Shown here piece by piece: positions 25,340 to 34,727 of a DNA stretch of 64,000 nt. Within the stretch, counting starts at the first letter, position 1, and each line of letters opens with the position of its first letter. Position numbers and translations under genes: made by a program. Where the stretch lies: NCBI GenBank assembly GCA_964399535.1, contig CAYNRE010000032.1, positions 496,001 through 560,000 on the forward strand. Direction: 5' to 3'. The DNA is from CAYNRE01 sp964399535 (GTDB lineage Bacteria; Planctomycetota; Planctomycetia; Pirellulales; CAYNRE01). The notes under the pieces were generated by a model. The model searched no databases and was not told the origin of the DNA. It was given only the letters and a program-made list of their open reading frames with translations.

Positions 25340-28300
25340 ATGTTCCCGGGCACCGTGGTTCAACTTACGTTCGCCCAAGTGCTGATTGCCCTGGCGGCGC
25401 TGGTGGCGATGATCGCCGCGGTGCTCGTCGCGGTCGGCTGGTGGCTGTTGCGGCGGCGAACCAAGGCCGGAGCGAGCGAACCCGGCGGCGCCACCGACCG
25501 GTGGCTGGCGGAAACCGGCGAGTTGGCCCGGGCCAGCCAGCAGTTGGCCTCGGTCGTGGCCGACTATCGGCACACCGAGGAAGAACTGCGGCAGAGCCAG
25601 GAGAAGTACCGGGCTGTCGTCGAGCATGCCAACGACGCGATTGTGATTGTGCAAGACGGGGTGATTCGATTCGCCAACCCCAAGACGGCCGAGATCCTGG
25701 GCTACTCGCTCGAGCGAGTGGCTGAAATGCCGTACCTCGAGATCGTGGCTCCCGAAGACCGGGACCTGGTGGTTGACCGCTACGTGCGGCGAGTGCGGGG
25801 CGAGGAGGTGCCGCACCGGTACCCGTTTCGCATCGTGCGCAGCGACGGCAGCCAGCTTTGGGCCGAGATCAACTCGGTGCTGATCCACTGGGACGGCCGC
25901 CCCGCCACGCTCTGTTTTCTCCGCGATATCAGCGAGCAGAAACGGGCCGAAGAGGCGCTGCGGACCAGCGAAGAGCGGTTGCAGGCCATTATCGACAACA
26001 GCACCAACGTGGTGTATTTGAAGGATGCCGAAGGGCGCTACCTGCTCGTCAATCGGCGGTTTCTTGAACTGTTTCACGTGCGCAAAGACGAAGTGGTCGG
26101 CCGCGACGACTACGCCATTTTTCCCCGCGACATGGCCGACGCTTTTCGCCGCAACGACCAGCGGGTGATCGCCTCGGGGTGCCCGCTGCAAGTCGAGGAA
26201 ATGGCCCCCGACGTCGACGGCCCGCACACCTATCTTTCCAACAAGTTCGCGCTCCGCGGCCCCCAGGGCCAGGTCTACGCACTGGGTGGCATTTCGGCCG
26301 ACATTACCGACCGCATCCAGGCCGTCGAAGGGCTCCGCGAAAGCGAGGCCCGCAACCGGGCCATTCTCGACGCCACGCCCGACATGCTGTTTGTGGTCGA
26401 CCGCGAGGGAACCTGTCTCGAGGCCAAGGCCGATTTCAACTATCTGGGCATGAAGGCCGAGCGCGTGGTGGGGGGCCGGCTGGGCGAGTTCTTCGGCCCG
26501 GAAATGAGCGAACGGATTCTAGCGGTGATTCACCGCACGCTGGATACCGGCGAGATCCAGGTGTTCGAGCCCCGTCTGCCCACGAGCCAGGGCATGCGCC
26601 ATCTCGAACTGCGCGTGGTGGTTTACGGCGCCCAGAGCGTGTTGTTCATTGTGCGCGACGTGACCGAGCGGAAACGCACCGAGGCTGAATTGAAAGAGGC
26701 CAAGCTGGCCGCCGAAACCGCCAACCGGGCCAAGAGCCAGTTCCTGGCCAATATGAGCCACGAGATTCGCACTCCGATGAACGCCATTATCGGCATGGCC
26801 GAGCTGGCCCTGGCCTCGCAGCCAGGAGAACCAGTGCGCCAATATCTGGAAACCGTGCTCGAGTCGGCCGATTTCATGCTCGGCGTGATCAACTCGATTC
26901 TCGATTTTTCCAAAATCGAGGCCGGCAAACTCGAACTCGACCCGATCGAGTTTAATCTCCGCGACGACCTGCGCGATACGGTGCGGGCGCTGGCCTTGCG
27001 GGCCCAGGAGAAAGGGCTCGAACTGGTTTGCCACGTGGCGGCCGACGTGCCGGCCGTGTTGATCGGCGACTCGGGACGACTGCGGCAAATTCTGTTCAAC
27101 CTGGCGGGCAACGCCATCAAGTTTACCAGCGACGGCGAAGTGGTCCTGCGAGTCGAGCGGCAGCGGGCCGAGGCGCAAACGGTTTGGCTGCGGTTTTCGC
27201 TGCGCGACACGGGAATCGGCATTCCGGCCGAGAAACAGCAGTTGATCTTTGAACCGTTTCATCAGGCCGACGGCTCAACGACTCGCAAGTACGGCGGCAC
27301 CGGGCTGGGGTTGGCCATTTGCTCGGAACTGGTGGCGCTGATGGGGGGCCAAATTGAAGTGCGAAGCCAGCCCTACCACGGCAGCACCTTTTCGTTCTCG
27401 GCCCGGTTCGAGTTGCCCGCCGGGGCCTCGGCCGACGGCCCACCGCGTCCGGCCTGGCTGGCCGGCCTGGGCGCGCTGATCGTGGACGACAATGCCGCCT
27501 GCCGCAGCGCGCTCGAGGAAACCCTCGGCGAATGGGGAATGCGGCCGCTGGTGGCCAACAGCGCTGTGGCCGCCAAGCAGGCACTGGCCCAGGCCGAGGC
27601 CAAGCGCATCGCCGTCGGTCTGGCGCTGGTCGACGGCGACCTGGCGAGCCACGACTTGGCGCTGGTGTCCGAAGCGCTCGCGGCCGCCGCGCCGCAGGCC
27701 CCCGTGGTTTTGCTGCTCTCTCATGCCGAACATCCGGGCGAGGCCGCGCCGCGACCGATTCGCCAGCGAATCGCTCATTTGACCAAGCCAATTCTGCCGG
27801 CGGAGTTGCTTGCGGCCATGGCGGCGGTGCTCGAACGCGGGGGGAGTGAACCCATCGCCGTTTCGCCGCTGGCCGCTTCGGCGCTGGAATGGGGAAAGGC
27901 CCAGCGGCCGCTGCGCATCCTGCTGGCCGAAGACAACGCGATCAACCAGCGCGTGGCGACGAACATGCTCGTGGCCCGGGGCCACTCGGTGGTCCACGCG
28001 GGCGATGGCCGCGAAGCCCTGGCGGCCCTCGAGTCGCATCCGTTCGACCTCGTGCTGATGGACCTGCAGATGCCGGTCATGGGAGGCCTGGAGGCGACCG
28101 CCGCCATCCGCGAGCAAGAGCAAGAGCGAGGGGGACGCGTACCGATCGTGGCCATGACGGCCCACGCCATGAAGGGAGACGCCGAGCGCTGTCTGGAATC
28201 GGGAATGGACGCCTACTTGTCGAAGCCGATCCGCGCGCAGGAGCTGTTCCAAACCATCGAGCGGCTAGCCCGCGAGCATGCGAACGGGTCTGGGTCTGGC

Positions 28301-28765
28301 CCGGCCGCCGACGCAGCGCCGCCCGAACCCGCCGCGGGCGGCGCGGCTGGCGATGGAGACCCCGATGAGGGATCGCGGCTCGCCGAGCCGTGTGCCGCGG
28401 CGGCGGCCGCCTGTCGCCTTTTCAATCCGGCCGTGGCGTTGGCCAGCGTCAATGGCGACCGGGAGCTGTTGCGCGAGATTATCGGCCTGTTTCTCAGCGA
28501 TTGCCCGCGGCTGGTCGCCGACCTGCACCGGGCCGTGGCCGAGCGCGACGCACCGGCCCTGCGGCGGGCGGCGCATACGATCAAGAACTCGATCGGGTAC
28601 TTCGGCGTGGAGCGCGCCGAGGGATTGGCCCGCGACTTGGAAACCCTGGCCCGCTCGAATCAGATCGAGGTGGCCGACGAAATCAGCCGGCAATTGGAGC
28701 TGGCCCTGGGGCAACTTCGACCGGAGCTTTCCACGTTTGCCGCCCAGCTCGAGGCCGGCGTTTGA
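25340..28765 (+). CDS. Hybrid sensor histidine kinase with three PAS domains, two receivers and Hpt
   Basis: A 1141-aa membrane kinase. Layout: one transmembrane helix (about residues 12-36); three PAS domains (about 88-210, 212-335, 338-450); HisKA with phospho-acceptor His near 474 in ANMSHEIRTPMN; HATPase (about 580-695) with DTGIGIP and GTGLGLAIC; a first receiver (about 713-830), degenerate around LALVDGD (Asp 765) but with VDDN and TKP; a second canonical receiver with LAEDNAINQ, Asp 908 in VLMDLQMPVMGG and SKPI; and a C-terminal Hpt domain with His 1079 in RAAHTIKNS. The layout implies a His-Asp-His phosphorelay like BarA/ArcB/TorS. A receiver-HATPase gene 212 bp downstream is the likely output partner. 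Confidence 0.95.
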   Translation: MFPGTVVQLTFAQVLIALAALVAMIAAVLVAVGWWLLRRRTKAGASEPGGATDRWLAETGELARASQQLASVVADYRHTEEELRQSQEKYRAVVEHANDAIVIVQDGVIRFANPKTAEILGYSLERVAEMPYLEIVAPEDRDLVVDRYVRRVRGEEVPHRYPFRIVRSDGSQLWAEINSVLIHWDGRPATLCFLRDISEQKRAEEALRTSEERLQAIIDNSTNVVYLKDAEGRYLLVNRRFLELFHVRKDEVVGRDDYAIFPRDMADAFRRNDQRVIASGCPLQVEEMAPDVDGPHTYLSNKFALRGPQGQVYALGGISADITDRIQAVEGLRESEARNRAILDATPDMLFVVDREGTCLEAKADFNYLGMKAERVVGGRLGEFFGPEMSERILAVIHRTLDTGEIQVFEPRLPTSQGMRHLELRVVVYGAQSVLFIVRDVTERKRTEAELKEAKLAAETANRAKSQFLANMSHEIRTPMNAIIGMAELALASQPGEPVRQYLETVLESADFMLGVINSILDFSKIEAGKLELDPIEFNLRDDLRDTVRALALRAQEKGLELVCHVAADVPAVLIGDSGRLRQILFNLAGNAIKFTSDGEVVLRVERQRAEAQTVWLRFSLRDTGIGIPAEKQQLIFEPFHQADGSTTRKYGGTGLGLAICSELVALMGGQIEVRSQPYHGSTFSFSARFELPAGASADGPPRPAWLAGLGALIVDDNAACRSALEETLGEWGMRPLVANSAVAAKQALAQAEAKRIAVGLALVDGDLASHDLALVSEALAAAAPQAPVVLLLSHAEHPGEAAPRPIRQRIAHLTKPILPAELLAAMAAVLERGGSEPIAVSPLAASALEWGKAQRPLRILLAEDNAINQRVATNMLVARGHSVVHAGDGREALAALESHPFDLVLMDLQMPVMGGLEATAAIREQEQERGGRVPIVAMTAHAMKGDAERCLESGMDAYLSKPIRAQELFQTIERLAREHANGSGSGPAADAAPPEPAAGGAAGDGDPDEGSRLAEPCAAAAAACRLFNPAVALASVNGDRELLREIIGLFLSDCPRLVADLHRAVAERDAPALRRAAHTIKNSIGYFGVERAEGLARDLETLARSNQIEVADEISRQLELALGQLRPELSTFAAQLEAGV

Positions 28766-28977
28766 AAGGCCCGCGGCGCCGCCCGTGGTGCAGCCCGCCC
28801 AGTCGGCCCGCTCGGATCAAGTTCTGCGTTTTTTCGGTTGACCACCCTCTGGGGCAGGGCCCAAACTGAATCCATCGCCGCGCCGCGCTCGGTCGCCCCT
28901 GGTGCCGAGGCGAGCCGGACCGACCGGCGGAAGTTTTCCCGCGTGCTTCGCGGTTCATCGAAACACGGAATGTAATC

Positions 28978-29880
28978 ATGTCACGGATTCTCGTCGTCGA
29001 CGATTCGAACGTCGACCGGCGTCTGGCCGGTGGGTTGCTGGAAAAAGGGGTCGGCGTCGAGGTGCTCTACGCCGCCGGCGGCCGCGAGGCCCTGGAACAA
29101 CTGGCCGGGTCGCGCCCCGACCTGGTGGTAACCGACCTGCAAATGCCCGACATGAACGGGCTGGAATTGGTCGGTCAGATTCGCGCGCGTTACCCGCTGG
29201 TGCCGGTGATTCTGATGACCGGCCAGGGCAGCGAAGACATCGCCGTTCAAGCCCTTGAACAGGGGGCCTCGAGCTACGTACCGAAAAAGAACTTGAATCG
29301 CGACCTGCTCGACACGGTGGAAAACGTCTTGGCCGTGGCCCGTGCCGACCGGCGCACCGACCGGCTCATGGACTGCCTGCGGTTCAACGAAGCCCACTTC
29401 GTGCTCGAAAACGATCCGTCGCTCATCCCCCCCCTGGTCGATTTGTTGCAGGAGCAGATCACCCGGTTGAAGTTGTGCGACGAGACGGGCCGGATTCGCG
29501 TGGGAATTGCCCTCGAGGAATCGCTGCTCAACGCCCTTTATCACGGGAATCTGGAGTTGAAGTCGGAAGAGTTGCGCGATGCCTCGAGCGAACTGCTGGA
29601 ACAAGGTGCGCCAAGCCTGGTGGAGCGCCGGCGCCGCGAGGAACCGTACTGCCGGCGGAGGATTCACGTTCAGGCGAAAATCGCCCCCGACGAGGCCGTG
29701 TTCACCATCCGCGACGAGGGGGGGGGATTCGACGCCAATTCCATGCCCGACCCGGCCGATCCGGCGAGTCTGGAACGGGCCAGCGGCCGGGGCTTGGTGC
29801 TGATCCGCACGTTCATGGACCGCGTTCGATTCAACGACGAGGGAAACGAGGTAACCTTGGTGAAATACCGAGAGACCTGA
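28978..29880 (+). CDS. Response regulator fused to an anti-sigma-type HATPase domain
   Basis: A 300-aa soluble protein. Receiver domain at residues 1-120 with ILVVDDS, phospho-acceptor Asp 53 in LVVTDLQMPDMNG, Thr in ILMTGQG and Lys in YVPKKN. A GHKL/HATPase_c domain at about 150-298 has the N-box ALEESLLNALYHGN, the G1 box IRDEGGGFD and the G2-like GRGLVLIRTFMDRV, closest in style to RsbW/SpoIIAB serine kinases. So phosphorylation of the receiver may gate a protein-serine kinase or anti-sigma switch rather than DNA binding; no HTH is present. It follows the hybrid kinase gene on the same strand, which supports one signalling pathway. No anti-sigma antagonist gene was seen nearby. Confidence 0.92.
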   Translation: MSRILVVDDSNVDRRLAGGLLEKGVGVEVLYAAGGREALEQLAGSRPDLVVTDLQMPDMNGLELVGQIRARYPLVPVILMTGQGSEDIAVQALEQGASSYVPKKNLNRDLLDTVENVLAVARADRRTDRLMDCLRFNEAHFVLENDPSLIPPLVDLLQEQITRLKLCDETGRIRVGIALEESLLNALYHGNLELKSEELRDASSELLEQGAPSLVERRRREEPYCRRRIHVQAKIAPDEAVFTIRDEGGGFDANSMPDPADPASLERASGRGLVLIRTFMDRVRFNDEGNEVTLVKYRET

Positions 29881-30049
29881 GAATCGCGGCGGCGACCCTT
29901 GCCAGGCGCCGCGCGGGGATCCGATCGCCGGGCTCCGCGCTTCGCGGGCTCGCCTTGTGTCGTGCCCTGGGCGCCCGCTAGACTCCCCCCGCGCACGCTC
30001 GGCCCGGCCCGCCGCGCCGACCACGCTGCCTGCGAGGAAACCGACCGTT

Positions 30050-30583
30050 ATGGACCGGCTTTGGGCACCCTGGCGCCTGGGTTACGTACAGGGTTCGGCC
30101 GCGGCCGAGCCTGATTCGGTCGCTGCGCCACGGTGGTTGAACGGGGCCGACCCGAATTGCTTTCTTTGCCGGGCAGCCGCCGAAATCGGCGGCCCCGAGG
30201 CCGACCGGCGGCTGATGGTGGTTGCCCGCGGCCCGACCACGCTGACGATCTTGAACCGTTTTCCCTACAACAACGGCCACCTGCTCGTGGCGCCGCTCGG
30301 GCACCTGGCCCGGCTCGGCGATTTACCCGCCGAAACGCAACTGGAGTGTATGAGCGAATTGGCCCGGCTGGCCGCCTTGCTCGAAAAGCGAATGAACGCT
30401 CAAGGGTTCAACATCGGGTTGAACCTGGGGGCGGTGGCCGGAGCGGGCGTGCCGGGGCACCTCCACTGGCACCTCGTCCCGCGCTGGCACGGCGACACCA
30501 ATTTCATGCCGGTGCTGGCGGGCATCAAGGCCATTCCCCAGGCGCTCGACGCTCTGTGGGAACTACTCACGGCCAACGATTGA
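30050..30583 (+). CDS. HIT-family nucleotide hydrolase/phosphorylase
   Basis: A 177-aa protein of the histidine triad superfamily. The catalytic motif HLHWHLVPRW (about residues 139-148) matches HxHxHxx. The N-terminal MDRLWAPWRLGYV and NCFLCRAA are typical of bacterial Ap4A phosphorylase-like HIT proteins, as is ILNRFPYNNGHLLVAPLGH. It probably cleaves or phosphorolyses dinucleoside polyphosphates or AMP conjugates; the precise substrate is not readable. ATG 30050 was chosen because it opens this conserved start. The dNTPase gene lies 113 bp downstream on the same strand, giving a small nucleotide-metabolism pair. Confidence 0.93.
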   Translation: MDRLWAPWRLGYVQGSAAAEPDSVAAPRWLNGADPNCFLCRAAAEIGGPEADRRLMVVARGPTTLTILNRFPYNNGHLLVAPLGHLARLGDLPAETQLECMSELARLAALLEKRMNAQGFNIGLNLGAVAGAGVPGHLHWHLVPRWHGDTNFMPVLAGIKAIPQALDALWELLTAND

Positions 30584-30696
30584 TCGGCGCCCCGAGCGGG
30601 GCGCCGACCCGCACACGGCGGACTCTCCTTCCGATGCCGCGCGAGCTGAAAACCAACGGAACCAGACAGGCCAACAGCGGCCGGATACCCAACTCG

Positions 30697-31854
30697 ATGA
30701 GCACCGGACTGCAGCCCTTTGCTGGTTTCGCGAATCTGCCGATCGTGGCCGGCGAACTCGACGCCCGCGAGCAAGCCTGGTTGGCCCCCTACGCCACTCG
30801 CAGCCGATCCTCGCGAGGTCGCAAGCACGCCGAGCCGACTCTGGCGCTGGGGGGCCCGTTCGCAGTCGACCGCGAGCGCATTTTGCGAAGCACCGCCTAT
30901 CGACGATTAGGGGGCAAGACCCAGGTTTTTTCTCAGTGGGGCGACTATCACCGGACCCGGCTTACGCACACCCTCGAGGTCTGCGCCCTGGCCCGAAACG
31001 TGGGGCGAGCACTGCGGCTGAACGAGGATCTGATCGAGGCGCTGGCCCTGGCGCACGACCTGGGTCACCCCCCCTTCGGCCACGCCGGCGAAGCCGTGCT
31101 CGACCAGTGCCTGGCCGGCGCGGGCGGATTCTGTCACAACCGCCAGGCGCTGGTAATTGTCGAACAACTCGAACAAATCGATCCCTCGTTTCCCGGTTTG
31201 AATCTCTCGGCCGAGGTGCTGGCCGGCCAGGCCCAACGGCTCTGCGCCAGCCGGGCCCAGGGCGCTTCGCTCGAAGCCCAGGCGGTCGAGGCCGCCGACA
31301 GCGCTGCCTACGACCTGCACGATGCCGACGATGCGGTCGAGCTGGGCCTGCTGGCGCTCGAGGAACTGCTGGAATTGGATCTTTGGAAACAGGCGGCCCG
31401 ACGGGTCCGGGCTCGGTACTCCGGGCTCGACCCGACCGTGTTTCGCCGGGCCTTGGTTTCCGAACTGCTGGCCTGGCAAACCGCCGACCTGATCCGCCAC
31501 TCCGAGCGGCGGCTGCGCGAGGCGGAGTTCGATCCGGCCAGGCTTCGCGACGCGGCCGATCCAATCGTGGCCCCCGGCGCGGAAATGGCCGAATTCAAGG
31601 CGGCCTGCGAACTATTGCTGACGGCCCAGGTCTATCGCCATCCGCGCGTGATGGCTATGCGCCACGGGGTGCAAGATCGCCTCCGCGAGCTTTTCGATTG
31701 GTTATCCCTGCACCCCGACCGGCTCCCCCCGCGGTACGCGGCCCGGGTTCGTGCCATGGGCCTGGAACGGGCCGTGGGCGATTATCTGGCGGGCATGACC
31801 GATCGCTACGCCCTGGAGTGCCACGGCGAGTGGATCGCTCGAGCGGCGCACTAA
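30697..31854 (+). CDS. HD-domain dNTP triphosphohydrolase (dGTPase-like)
   Basis: A 385-aa enzyme of the HD superfamily that would hydrolyse dNTPs to deoxynucleosides and triphosphate. Visible motifs: RILRSTAYRRLGGKTQVF (nucleotide-binding N-terminal block), YHRTRLTHTLEVCALAR (first His), LALAHDLGHPPFGHAGE (HD pair) and the downstream DSAAYDLHDADD, which supplies the second Asp. The length is that of short Dgt-like proteins. ATG 30697 gives MSTGLQPFAGF; ATG 30634 is also in frame and adds 21 residues of low-conservation character. Neither has a clear Shine-Dalgarno. Found 113 bp after the HIT gene. dGTPases of this family can also act against phages, but nothing here shows that. Confidence 0.9.
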   Translation: MSTGLQPFAGFANLPIVAGELDAREQAWLAPYATRSRSSRGRKHAEPTLALGGPFAVDRERILRSTAYRRLGGKTQVFSQWGDYHRTRLTHTLEVCALARNVGRALRLNEDLIEALALAHDLGHPPFGHAGEAVLDQCLAGAGGFCHNRQALVIVEQLEQIDPSFPGLNLSAEVLAGQAQRLCASRAQGASLEAQAVEAADSAAYDLHDADDAVELGLLALEELLELDLWKQAARRVRARYSGLDPTVFRRALVSELLAWQTADLIRHSERRLREAEFDPARLRDAADPIVAPGAEMAEFKAACELLLTAQVYRHPRVMAMRHGVQDRLRELFDWLSLHPDRLPPRYAARVRAMGLERAVGDYLAGMTDRYALECHGEWIARAAH

Positions 31855-31897
31855 GCGAACCGTAATGGGCCAGCCCGGGTCGAAGCGCGGCGCCGCG

Positions 31898-32584
31898 CTA
31901 CAGGCCTTCCGACTCGGGGTCGCCGATTTGCCTTAGGTAGCTGGCCAATCGCGATTGCAGGTCGAGCAGGTTCTGCCACTGTCGCTGGTCAAGCGTCACG
32001 CGCTCGTCGCGCTCGTCGACCTGAACCGTGTCGAGCAAGGTCCGTAGCCGCTGGTGAAAGTACTCAAGCAGCTCCGAGAGCTGCGCGGCCTGGGCCGGTG
32101 AAAGCCGCTGAGGCAGCGGGGGCGTTTCCAGCGTGTGCAAGGTGCCGTGCTGGCTCGGATCGCGGCTCCAGCCCAGCTCGTAATCCAGGTCGGCCGCGGG
32201 CTGGTCTTCGTCGTTCTCCTCGGCCTCGTTGCTGGTGCGGCTGACGTCGCCCCGGCCCTCGCGAATGTCTTGCAGCCGGCTGGCAATTTGCGCCGGCGAT
32301 CCGAACCAAAGCACCGAGCGGCCCAGCGAGATGCGATCGCCGTAGCGCAGAATGCGCAACTGAATCTCTTCCCCGTTGACCTTGGTGCCGTTCGTGCTTT
32401 CCAGGTCGGTCAATACCAACTGCTCGTGGTCTTCCTGGATTTTCAAATGAAACCGGCTGACCCGCTCGTCGTTTAACTGAACGGAGTTTCCCTCTTCCCG
32501 GCCGATGGTGACCGGGGTGGGTAAATCGGGGAAAACTTGGCCCCGATCAGCACCTTCGAGAACTTTCAGCGTGATCCGGGTCAT
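31898..32584 (-). CDS. FHA-domain protein
   Basis: A 228-aa protein. The N-terminal half (about residues 1-95) is an FHA phosphothreonine-binding domain with IGREEGNSVQLNDERVSRFH (Gly-Arg, Ser and His positions present) and LESTNGTKVNGEEI. The C-terminal half is predominantly helical and polar, with SELLEYFHQRLRTLLDTVQV likely coiled. There is no transmembrane segment and no kinase domain. It presumably reads Ser/Thr phosphorylation, which is abundant in planctomycetes, but its kinase is not in the window. Start ATG 32584 gives MTRITLKVLEGADRG, the usual FHA beginning. Confidence 0.92.
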   Translation of the reverse strand: MTRITLKVLEGADRGQVFPDLPTPVTIGREEGNSVQLNDERVSRFHLKIQEDHEQLVLTDLESTNGTKVNGEEIQLRILRYGDRISLGRSVLWFGSPAQIASRLQDIREGRGDVSRTSNEAEENDEDQPAADLDYELGWSRDPSQHGTLHTLETPPLPQRLSPAQAAQLSELLEYFHQRLRTLLDTVQVDERDERVTLDQRQWQNLLDLQSRLASYLRQIGDPESEGL

Positions 32585-33234
32585 GGCCCGACCGGTTTAA
32601 CAGAGCAGGTGCGGCCGATTACCGCTGCCGGTGACGGCCCCGGACAAGAATGCCAAACGAGACGCAGCATTCGCTCGCCAACCACGCGGCAGTGCCTCTT
32701 TGGCGCCGTCCCAACGGGGACAATCGGAAGGAGATCTTCCCCGAGTTCCGAGGTCGGGAAGCCGGATTCTCCCCAATCTCGCCTTATACCATCTTCGGGA
32801 TTGCGGTCAAAGAAAAAGGGGGCCCCAGAACCTCCACCCGGCCGTTTTCCGGCGAAAGGGAGCCGATCTTGCCGGATTGGCCGCCTCGGACCACCCCACC
32901 CCCCCGCTGCAGACGGCCTTTGGCGGGCCCCCGCAGGCCCAGAATCGGCGGCCTGTGTCGTGGCGGTCCGGGGCGAGCCACCAGGGTTCCGGCCCGCCCC
33001 GAGGGCCGTTCGCCGTGCCGGGCGAAGCCGATCGCGGCGCTCCATCAGGCCGTCGGTGGTCGCACGGGGCGCGATTCCGCACATCCCAAGTACGCGGCGG
33101 ACGAACTCCGCCCACCCTCAGCCCGGGGGCGGCGGGTCGACTTGTCGACTTCGCCAGGGGGCGCTATCTTGGGGCACGTGCAACCGGGCCAGACGTGGGC
33201 GGGGTGAATTGCCCGCGCCGGCCCGGGGCACAAG
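32585..33234. other. GC-rich gene-poor region between the FHA gene and tRNA-Arg
   Basis: 650 bp with several overlapping open frames on both strands but no recognisable protein in any. I read it as non-coding. It should contain promoters for the FHA gene (minus strand) and the tRNA, but none was convincing. Confidence 0.5.
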
Positions 33235-33308
33235 GCGTCCGTGGCGCAATTGGATAGCGCATCGGTCTTCGGAACCGAGGGTTGGGGGTTCGAATCCCTC
33301 CGGACGCG
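33235..33308 (+). tRNA. tRNA-Arg (anticodon TCG)
   Basis: A 74-nt cloverleaf folds without strain: acceptor GCGTCCG/CGGACGC (7 perfect pairs), D stem GCGC/GCGC with loop AATTGGATA, anticodon stem TCGGT/ACCGA with loop CTTCGGA (anticodon TCG, reads CGA-type Arg codons), 5-nt variable loop GGGTT, T stem GGGGG/CCCTC with one G-T pair and loop TTCGAAT, discriminator G. CCA is not encoded. Lower-GC genes follow directly, which fits a tRNA used as an integration site. Confidence 0.95.
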
Positions 33309-33471
33309 CTGGGCGAAAGGCCCCCTGGTTCGATCGGACTAGCGAAGGCGCACGAGTTCGCTCGTTGACGGGACCCCGCCGATTTGAAGCGAAGCCCGAC
33401 CGCTTCTTCGTCGCCACTCTGATTCTCGTCCCGCTCCCTCGCGCCATGTTGGCATGCCGTCTCGAATTCTA

Positions 33472-34716
33472 CTACCCCTCATCGGCAACTCGACCATCGA
33501 TTGCCAGTTCATCATCGCACTCCTCGTACATCGACTCGATGAATTCTTGGTCTTCGTCGGTCATTGTTAGCGACTGTCGGTACTCCAAGGCCTCCGGATC
33601 GATCACGAATTCGACCGTACCGTGATGTGTCTCTACGATGCTGCGAATTGCCTCGAGGCTACACCTAAAAAACTCTTTTCGCAGGTTTACCTTGTTGACT
33701 CGATGGTGATGCAACCCTCGATGCAGAGCGATTTCAAGCGCCGGCGCATCTTCCGAAGAGATCATCATGTGGACATCGAACGGGAACGGTACGGACGCAT
33801 CTCCTAGCTCTCGAACGCGATCCATCGGCTCGAGTCTGCGAGTCATTCCCACTTTGAATACTTCGTCGCCGAAGGCGCCTAGGTTGGAAATCACATAAAC
33901 GAATCCTGCTTTGGTCAACTGAGCCTGAGATACGGCTCGTTGCGTCCGAGCCTCGGCTTCAGCGAGCTGTGCACGCAGCGCCTCGACTTCCGCAGCGTGC
34001 TCGTCGTGAGTTTGCGCGAGCGCCCGCTCTAGAGCCTCGCGAATCTGCAATTGCTCTCGCTCTAGCTGCTCTTGTTCTCGCTTTGCCTCTCTTTCACGCA
34101 GTTGCTCTTCGCGGATTTGAGCGCGAATCCTCGCTTGTTCCTCTCTTTGGAGCGATGCACGAAGCACGCGGTGAAATTCCCGTTCCAGATCGCCGAACAA
34201 CTGACTCTCTTGGCTACTGCTGACGTGAAGTCCAATCTCCCGACAAGCGGCAATTGCCTTCGTCAGTCGCTCTCGGCTTGCGGGCAAGTTGTTGGCATTC
34301 AATCCAGACGCGATCCACCGCGTAGTATCTTTCAGATACCTCTGCCCCAACGACTGCGACAACTCGGCCTGTTGCTGTTGACGACGTTGCTGCTCCTCGA
34401 CATCGAGTGCGCATTTATTGGTATAGATTTGCACATTTCGCACTTCCGCGCGCAATCCTCGGTTTTCCTCCGCGAGTTCGGAGTAGCTAATCTTTTGGGA
34501 CCGAAACTCTCGCTGCTGACCTGCAAGAGTACTTTGGTCTACCTGCAGTGCTCGCTTATCCTGGACGAGGCTCTCCGATTCTCTGGCCAACTGAGCTGCC
34601 GCCTGATGCTGACGAACCGACTCCGACCGCAGCGCCATTGCCCAACGGTTCAGAACTACCACGGTCAGCACGCAACCGCTGATTACTGATAACAGCGCCA
34701 GAAGTACGTAATCCAT
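33472..34716 (-). CDS. Membrane-anchored coiled-coil GIY-YIG nuclease (DUF4041/T5orf172 type)
   Basis: A 414-aa protein. An N-terminal transmembrane helix (about residues 3-25, LLALLSVISGCVLTVVVLN) leads into a long, very charged coiled coil (about 40-265, Arg/Glu/Gln-rich, with a helical DUF4041-like part in the middle). The C-terminal domain (about 270-370) is a T5orf172-type GIY-YIG fold: AGFVYVISNLGAFGDEVFKV, GMTRRLEPMDRVRELGDASV, PFPFDVHMMISSEDAPALE and NLRKEFFRC, with the Tyr, Arg and Glu positions of the nuclease. DUF4041-GIY-YIG proteins are recurrent in phages and genomic islands. Codon use is visibly more AT-rich than in neighbouring genes. It starts 11 bp after the stop of the 223-aa gene, so the two form an operon. 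Activity and target are unknown. Confidence 0.88.
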   Translation of the reverse strand: MDYVLLALLSVISGCVLTVVVLNRWAMALRSESVRQHQAAAQLARESESLVQDKRALQVDQSTLAGQQREFRSQKISYSELAEENRGLRAEVRNVQIYTNKCALDVEEQQRRQQQQAELSQSLGQRYLKDTTRWIASGLNANNLPASRERLTKAIAACREIGLHVSSSQESQLFGDLEREFHRVLRASLQREEQARIRAQIREEQLREREAKREQEQLEREQLQIREALERALAQTHDEHAAEVEALRAQLAEAEARTQRAVSQAQLTKAGFVYVISNLGAFGDEVFKVGMTRRLEPMDRVRELGDASVPFPFDVHMMISSEDAPALEIALHRGLHHHRVNKVNLRKEFFRCSLEAIRSIVETHHGTVEFVIDPEALEYRQSLTMTDEDQEFIESMYEECDDELAIDGRVADEG

Positions 34717-34727
34717 TTACTTCCCCG

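Noticed and set aside
24083..26227. 714-codon minus-strand frame with repeated VGQ/ALQV-type units
   Set aside because: The repeats are the complement of the pentapeptide codons on the plus strand and of the kinase gene start.
32537..33625. 362-codon plus-strand frame running through the tRNA-Arg gene
   Set aside because: It crosses the tRNA and is Arg/Pro-rich without any recognisable domain.
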